From contig MU657272.1 of assembly GCA_026770575.1 (NCBI GenBank), positions 55,118-66,201 of the forward strand: a stretch of 11,084 nucleotides of DNA. Reading direction: 5' to 3'. A program made the translations under genes and the position numbers. Each line of letters begins with the position of its first letter. Position 1 is the stretch's first letter. The notes beneath the pieces are model-generated. The model made no database searches and was not told where the DNA came from. It worked only from the letters and a program-made list of their open reading frames with translations. This DNA is from Pelagophyceae sp. CCMP2097. Taxonomy: Eukaryota > Sar > Pelagophyceae. Below are positions 7,326 to 11,084 of the stretch, one piece after another.

Positions 7326-7693
7326 GTAAAGCATTGGGTGACACCGATTCGATTTGTTGCAGATACGGTGCCACCGTTACGATTAATTGGCAATGGGGGT
7401 GACACCGATTCTATTAGTTGCCCTCTGGGTGCCACCGAATCGATTTGTTGCCAATGGGTTGACACTGATTCGATTTGTCGACCTGAGGGTGACACTGATT
7501 CGATATGTCGACCTCAGGGTGACACTTTGTGGATTTGTTTCGCAGTATGGTGACACCGATTCGATTTGTTGCGCCTTGGGTGACACTGACTCGCATTGTA
7601 AGGCGCAGCGTGACACTGACTCGATTTGTAAGGCGCAGGGTGACACCGATTCGATTTGTAAAGTCTTGGGTGACACTGATCGCCAACGCGCCC
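7326..7693 (-). repeat. Right TIR: array of 30-bp units, one extra unit
   Basis: The reverse complement of this stretch follows the left TIR unit for unit, with about 95% similarity in the array by eye. It has one additional unit: the GGTCGAC-containing unit occurs twice in succession (7478-7540 on the plus strand) but once on the left. The outermost bases (7684-7693) are more diverged from the left end than the array is. Like the left copy it is open in several frames purely because of the repeat sequence. Confidence 0.9.
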
Positions 7694-7702
7694 TTATTTT
7701 TA
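7694..7702. repeat. 9-bp target site duplication, right
   Basis: TTATTTTTA matches 682-690 exactly and abuts the last base of the right TIR. Beyond it lies unique sequence up to repeat A, including GAGGCTCGAACCT (about 7714-7726), which like its left counterpart resembles a reversed tRNA T-arm. Confidence 0.75.
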
Positions 7703-7827
7703 GTACTGCATTCGAGGCTCGAACCTGCTTACCTTCAATACGACTCAACTGTTTTCTTTGACCGACGACATCTTAGACGCGCGGTTGACTTGAAGGTTTA
7801 CTGATTACCACACATTAGACCGGCGCT

Positions 7828-8034
7828 CTCTTAGCGGTGCGGATGTTGGGTACCGAGCTGGAAGTTGATGGTGTTGGTTGGAGTTGGTTGTTGATGAGGG
7901 TGATAGAACTGTTTGGTATATAAACACATATTAAGACCAACCTTTGACCCTCACAGGCGGGGCAGTACGGACCCTAATCTCTCATGGGCGCACCCTAATC
8001 TCCTCCGGGCGCCGGGGGGAGACCCCCCGTACCC
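7828..8034 (+). repeat. Repeat A, right copy
   Basis: This is the second copy of the block at 152-334, in the same orientation and longer by about 20 bases through a GTT-rich insertion near 7860-7900. It keeps the TATATAAA box (7917-7924), both ACCCTAATCTC motifs and the GGGGGG-AGA-CCCCCC hairpin. It runs directly into repeat B at 8036. The left copy is followed by different sequence, so A and B are separate units joined here. Confidence 0.85.
7917..7924 (+). promoter_or_regulatory. TATA-box-like sequence in right repeat A
   Basis: TATATAAA stands in the same context as in the left copy. If active, transcription would run rightward into repeat B and the reverse transcriptase fragment. Confidence 0.35.
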
Positions 8035-8035
8035 C

Positions 8036-8568
8036 GTGGCGGGGAGTTGAGGGAGGCCCTTTCAATCCTTGATGATTCTATCATGCGGCGTCCTTGGGAG
8101 CGTCGTCTCCTTGTGGTTGTGTATCCCAATCCACCTGGGACACCCCCGGTGCCCGGGTTTGAGAGCACTTTGTTCTTTGGTCGCGGAGAGCTGCAAAGCC
8201 CGGGGCCGCATCGCATCGGGTCCCCGCCAATGCTCCGCTCTGGGCGTCGCTGCTGGTCAATGGGGTTGGAGGATTTGAATATCCCCACAATTCTTTGAAT
8301 TCATTTCGGTGTTCTTCGAGAGTCTGGGCCGACGCGCAGTGACAAGGAGCCTCGAGAGTGGCGTGGAATCCTTTGTGTCGTAGGACCGCGCCTTTGTTCG
8401 ACTTCCTCCTTCCGCCAGGTATGCTCGGTGTCCCCTTTTCTGACGGAAATCTACTTCGGCTCTGGTGGACTTATTGTCACTGCTTGTCCACGCCCTGCTC
8501 TTCCACGACACGCGTCGCGTACGCGTCGCGTAAGCCATCCACGACACGCGCCGCGTAAGCCACCCCCC
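8036..8568 (+). repeat. Repeat B, copy 1 (probable retroelement 3' region)
   Basis: This 533-bp block starts GTGGCGGGGAGTTGAGGGAGG and recurs at 9707-10250 in the same orientation with high similarity. It ends in GCCGCGTAAGCCACCCCC. Copy 1 has a duplicated unit near this end (CACGACACGCGTCGCGT then again CACGACACGCGCCGCGT), copy 2 only one. It lacks about 48 bases that copy 2 carries after position 9888. Minus-strand open frames exist in both copies but break at different places. The same block follows the reverse transcriptase fragment, so it is read as the 3' untranslated region of that retroelement, with this copy 5'-truncated. Confidence 0.8.
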
Positions 8569-8589
8569 GGCGTTTCTGTGGAGCCTACG

Positions 8590-9449
8590 GCGGCTGGGGA
8601 CCTACCAAACGACGGGATTGCGACGTTGTACTTTACGGCTAAGTTCCTCAAGCAGCCTCGCACTGCTTCTTCACGTTTGGAGGTGCCTTGTTTCATCAAG
8701 AGGTTGGCCTCCCCGTGGGAGACAGCGCTTCGGTGGCGTTCGCCAACCTCTCACTCTTTGCGCTCGAATTCCAGTTCCTGCTGCGGCTCGTGGAGCGCTT
8801 CAAAGATGCCGACGGTAGAGGTACACGCCGCGCGGCGCGGCGCGAAAAGCTTCGGACGATGATCATCTCGGTCGGGTGTTCAAGACGACTAGTCGACGAC
8901 CGTTTCGACGTGGCTTTTGGTGGCCTTGACTCGGCGTCGTGGCTGTACTTCGACGAAAATTCGGGCGGCTTTTATCCTCGTGTGTTTCAGGAAACCGCGC
9001 TGCCGATTGAGCTGGAGGACGTTTGCGTGGACGGCCAGCGGGTTTACTTTCTCGACTTTACCGTTTGGAAGGACTGGGGAGCTAAAAAGTTGGCGTTTTG
9101 CCTGTACGACAAGTGACGCGCCGGCAAGGGCGCGCTGTTCTTCAAGGACTACCGGACGTTCCCGCACCGGAAGTCGTGGCTCTCCCACGCGTGCCGACAC
9201 GGCGCCGTCACGAGCCAGATCATTCGCTTTGCGCGGCGTTGTAGCCGCATGTGCGACTTTGTGTGCCAGGCGAGTGACTTCCCCGTCAACTTCGCTGTCC
9301 ACGCCGGCTACTCGAGACGCGTGGTTTTTTTGAAGTTCCAACGAGTCGCCACCGGGCTGAAGTGGAAGAAGTCACTTGGCTCGTCGAGGACGGCCGTGCG
9401 CAGGGTGCGAGAGCGGCTCATGCAGACGATGTACTTCGACCGGCGTTGA
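8590..9449 (+). pseudogene. Reverse transcriptase fragment, 5'-truncated
   Basis: One frame (from about 8643 to 9449) shows the C-terminal part of a retroelement reverse transcriptase in the right order: FTFGGALFHQEVGLPVG and an AN.SL...E stretch (palm block before the active site), LVDD at about 8889-8900 in the place of the YxDD catalytic motif, VYFLDFTVW and LYDK (about 9045-9113), then SQIIRFARRCS and a GYSRR-type thumb motif. The frame is cut by TGA at 9114-9116 but stays open after it to TGA 9447-9449. The segment before FTFGG (GDLPNDGIATLYFTAKFLKQ) lies in another frame, so a frameshift lies near 8650. The fingers and first catalytic Asp are missing. The block order resembles Penelope-like and related non-LTR elements; no GIY-YIG or other endonuclease domain is visible. 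Family placement is uncertain. Confidence 0.75.
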
Positions 9450-9706
9450 CATGGCCAGGTCGTTTGGCCTTGTCCTCGGGGCATTCGACGGCCTCGGAGT
9501 GCTGCGGGCCACGGTACTTTGCGCACGATCTCGGTCACGCTGCGCTGGCGACGTGGCCTCTTTGATGATGGGTGGCGTCATCACCATCGCGTACGCTGTC
9601 AGCGGCTGCCGCCGCGCCGCGCACGTTGGGATGCTGTTTTTTGTCGTATACGTTACTTATATGCTCCGCCCGTTCTTCTTCGTTCTTGGATTTCCTTCAA
9701 AACGCT
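9450..9706 (+). other. Spacer between reverse transcriptase and repeat B
   Basis: These 257 bases follow the stop of the reverse transcriptase frame. They have no counterpart upstream of repeat B copy 1, where repeat A stands instead. An open frame runs through into repeat B but has no recognised motif. It is probably retroelement sequence upstream of its 3' region. Confidence 0.5.
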
Positions 9707-10250
9707 GTGGCGGGGAGTTGAGGGAGGCCCCCTCACTCCTTGGTGATTCTATCATGCGGCGTCCTTGGGAGCGTCGTCTCCTTGCAGTTGTGTATCCCAA
9801 CCCACCTGGGACAACCCCGGTGTCCGGGTTTGAGAGCACTTTGTTCTTTGGTCGCGGAGAGCTGCAAAGCCCGGGACCGTCCTTGTTCTGCTTCTTTTTC
9901 TCCGTCGGCCCATTGCTGCCTCTCCGCGTCGCATCGGGTCCCCGCCAATGCTCCGCTCTGGGCGTCGTTGCTGGTCAATGGGGTTGGAGGATTTGAATAT
10001 CCCCACAATTCTTTGAATTCATTTTTGGTGTTCTTCGAGAGTCTGGGCCGACGCGCAGTGACAAGGAGCCTCGAGAGTGGCGTGGAATCCTTTGTGTCGT
10101 AGGACCGCGCCTTTGTCCGACTTCCTCCTTCCGCCAGGTATGCTCGGTGTCCCCTTTTCTGACGGAAATTTACTTCGGCTCTGGTGGACTTATTGTCACT
10201 GCTCGTCCACGCCCTGCACTTCCAAGACACGCGCCGCGTAAGCCACCCCC
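9707..10250 (+). repeat. Repeat B, copy 2
   Basis: This is the second copy of the block at 8036-8568, downstream of the reverse transcriptase. It has an additional pyrimidine-rich segment of about 48 bases (9889-9936) and one instead of two terminal ACGCGCCGCGTAAGCCA units. Both copies end within a few bases of the same CCACCCCC, as expected if that is the fixed 3' end of the retroelement. Confidence 0.8.
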
Positions 10251-10400
10251 AAGTCCAAATCAAATCAGCCTCCAATGACGTTAACGTTTTTTAGGTCCGT
10301 TCTGGTTTTCTCGTGAGTTTTTATTGGAGTTTTATTGTTTTTCAATCGAGTCCAAGTTATCGACCAAAAGTGCAATGTATTTTAGCGATGTCCTATCAAC

Positions 10401-10530
10401 CCTATCGACCGGATAGTGTAGGAGATCTCGCTCGAGGGAGGTTTTACGACGGTCACATGGGGGGGCGCTCCCCATGTCATCGTCGAAAACCTCCCTCTAG
10501 CTAGGCCTCCTACACTTTCCGGTCGATAGG
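10401..10530. repeat. 130-bp imperfect inverted repeat (foldback or MITE-like)
   Basis: The left arm starts CCTATCGACCGGATAGTGTA and the right arm ends TACACTTTCCGGTCGATAGG. Arms of about 62 bases pair along most of their length around a short GGCGCT centre. Weak similarity extends a further ten bases outward on both sides. No target duplication is evident. It could be a small MITE, a foldback element or the source of a hairpin RNA. Open frames on both strands exist only because the arms mirror each other. Confidence 0.75.
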
Positions 10531-10588
10531 TTTTTGGCAGGTTGTTCGCCCAAAAAATCGCCAAAAACGGCTGATCTAATTTGGACTG

Positions 10589-10616
10589 CCCCCCCCGTCG
10601 CTTCGCTTCCGGGGAG
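10589..10616. repeat. GC stem-loop shared with the left flank
   Basis: CCCCCCCCGTCGCTTCGCT matches 334-352 exactly, and the following bases are similar (CCGGGGAGGGCG versus CCGAGGAGAGCG). C-run and G-rich arm can pair across the GTCGCTTCGCT loop. Two copies 10 kb apart suggest a dispersed short repeat. Confidence 0.6.
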
Positions 10617-10790
10617 GGCGATTCAGTTCCTTATCCCCCAAAAATGGAGCCCATAAGCGGTATCAAGCACATTGGGAATATACACAGGCCGATTAAAGTG
10701 TGCATTACCGGACCGGAAAATGTGTTCAAAGAAAGGACGCCCTCGTGTGTGTGTGTGTAAAAAGAGCTACTGGTGCGGAACCGGGAGCGT

Positions 10791-11084
10791 CTAAGACCTT
10801 GCTCGCCGCAGCGCCGCCGAGCCGAGCCTGAGGTCGAAGAAGTCGTCGGGATGCGCTTTTACGATGCGCGCACCGTGCGATGAGCGAAGCTTCTCCACGT
10901 GACTCGACAGGCGAAGCGATGACCGCGCGACGTTCAGAGGCGCCTCGATGTCGACGCTGCCGTCCGTCGGGAAGTCCGGGCTCGAGTAGACCAAGTCCGC
11001 CGGTGCGCCGCCGACGTAAAACCAGAAGCCACCCTTACGGAATCCGTTCTTGATCCCAAAGTCGCCTTCGACGACGGTGACGTC
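10791..11084 (-). CDS. C-terminal part of an unrecognised protein
   Basis: The minus-strand frame is open from the window edge (11084) for 97 codons to a stop at 10791-10793; its start lies outside the window. The visible part begins DVTVVEGDFGIKNGFRKGGF, continues with FWFYVGGAPADLVYSSPDFP, then a basic, Ser-rich stretch and ends LRLGSAALRRARS. Codon choice is GC-rich like the other genes. No family is recognised. The Gly/Phe/Tyr pattern near the edge could be part of a beta-rich domain. It is the only candidate host gene in the window, and could also be another element remnant. Confidence 0.45.
   Translation of the reverse strand, partial: DVTVVEGDFGIKNGFRKGGFWFYVGGAPADLVYSSPDFPTDGSVDIEAPLNVARSSLRLSSHVEKLRSSHGARIVKAHPDDFFDLRLGSAALRRARS

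Larger units (their letters stand above)
691..7693. mobile_element. Mutator-like (MULE) DNA transposon with arrayed TIRs
   Basis: This 7.0-kb element is defined by a 9-bp direct repeat at each edge, long inverted terminal repeats, and a minus-strand transposase gene with DDE core and SWIM finger, all classic for the Mutator superfamily. Both ends start with G; the outermost 20 bases match at 14 positions, followed by a much more similar array. It also holds a second minus-strand gene of unknown function, a nested 393-bp MITE and a 1.1-kb non-coding right part. Long TIRs built of tandem subunits recall foldback-type elements such as the MULE-related FARE elements of Arabidopsis. The transposase carries four in-frame stops, so this copy is probably not autonomous, though its ends look complete. 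Confidence 0.85.
10251..10790. other. AT-rich stretch with hairpin elements, no gene
   Basis: No coding sequence is supported. The stretch holds a 130-bp hairpin (10401-10530), a GC-rich stem-loop shared with the left flank (10589-10616) and a short GT run (about 10745-10758). Its base composition is more AT-rich than the neighbouring repeats. Confidence 0.6.

Noticed and set aside
8257..8547. Minus-strand frames in repeat B (also 9733-10275) with a shared middle peptide
   Set aside because: The peptide is alike only because the DNA copies are alike; indels between the copies break the frame at different points and no motif is recognised. It remains possible but unsupported.
9376..9996. Plus-strand frame of 206 codons with hydrophobic stretch
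   Set aside because: It begins inside the reverse transcriptase in another frame and runs across the edge into repeat B, so its hydrophobic part is unlikely to be a real membrane protein.
8036..10250. LTR retrotransposon with 0.54-kb LTRs
   Set aside because: The internal part is only 1.1 kb, encodes a reverse transcriptase C-terminus of non-LTR or Penelope-like type, and copy 1 is joined to repeat A without terminal TG...CA or a target duplication.
10745..10758. GT microsatellite
   Set aside because: It is only about seven dinucleotides long and ordinary.

Overview
The window looks like repeat-rich nuclear DNA of a eukaryote. Its coding stretches are GC-rich and favour G or C at third codon positions, two of the three coding regions recognised by motif have short GT-AG introns or strong start contexts typical of eukaryotes, and every recognisable protein belongs to a eukaryotic transposable-element family. 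A unicellular alga or similar protist with a GC-rich genome would fit, but that placement is a guess. No bacterial operon structure, rRNA or intact tRNA was seen.

The main object is a Mutator-like DNA transposon (MULE) at about 691-7693, 7.0 kb, bounded by a 9-bp direct repeat (TTATTTTTA at 682-690 and 7694-7702), the size expected for this superfamily. Its terminal inverted repeats (TIRs, about 340 and 368 bp) are arrays of diverged 30-bp units in the same order at both ends, the right end carrying one extra unit. This is a foldback-like architecture. Inside, on the minus strand, lies a transposase gene (4127 down to 1126) with acidic N-terminus, zinc-finger-like Cys cluster, DDE-type core with the Mutator C(2)H signature, TSN..ES motif and a canonical SWIM zinc finger. 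Three short introns restore its frame, but four in-frame stop codons (three TAG, one TAA) interrupt it. Upstream on the same strand is a second unrecognised gene (5742 to about 4624), interrupted by another in-frame TAG and by tandem repeats. A 393-bp MITE with 23-bp TIRs and TA target duplication (5829-6221) is nested in the element.

Left of the MULE are a pyrimidine tract, a TATA-containing repeat (152-334, repeat A) and a GC-rich duplicated stretch. Right of it, a second copy of repeat A (7828-8034) is joined directly to repeat B (8036-8568). Next comes a degraded reverse transcriptase fragment (about 8590-9449) and a second copy of repeat B (9707-10250). The simplest reading is a head-to-tail pair of 5'-truncated retroelement copies, with B as their common 3' region.

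The right end holds a 130-bp imperfect hairpin element (10401-10530), a short GC stem-loop shared with the left flank, and the C-terminal 98 codons of an unrecognised minus-strand gene running off the window edge. The genes do not form a cellular pathway: the window is a graveyard of nested mobile elements, the MULE being the best preserved in structure.
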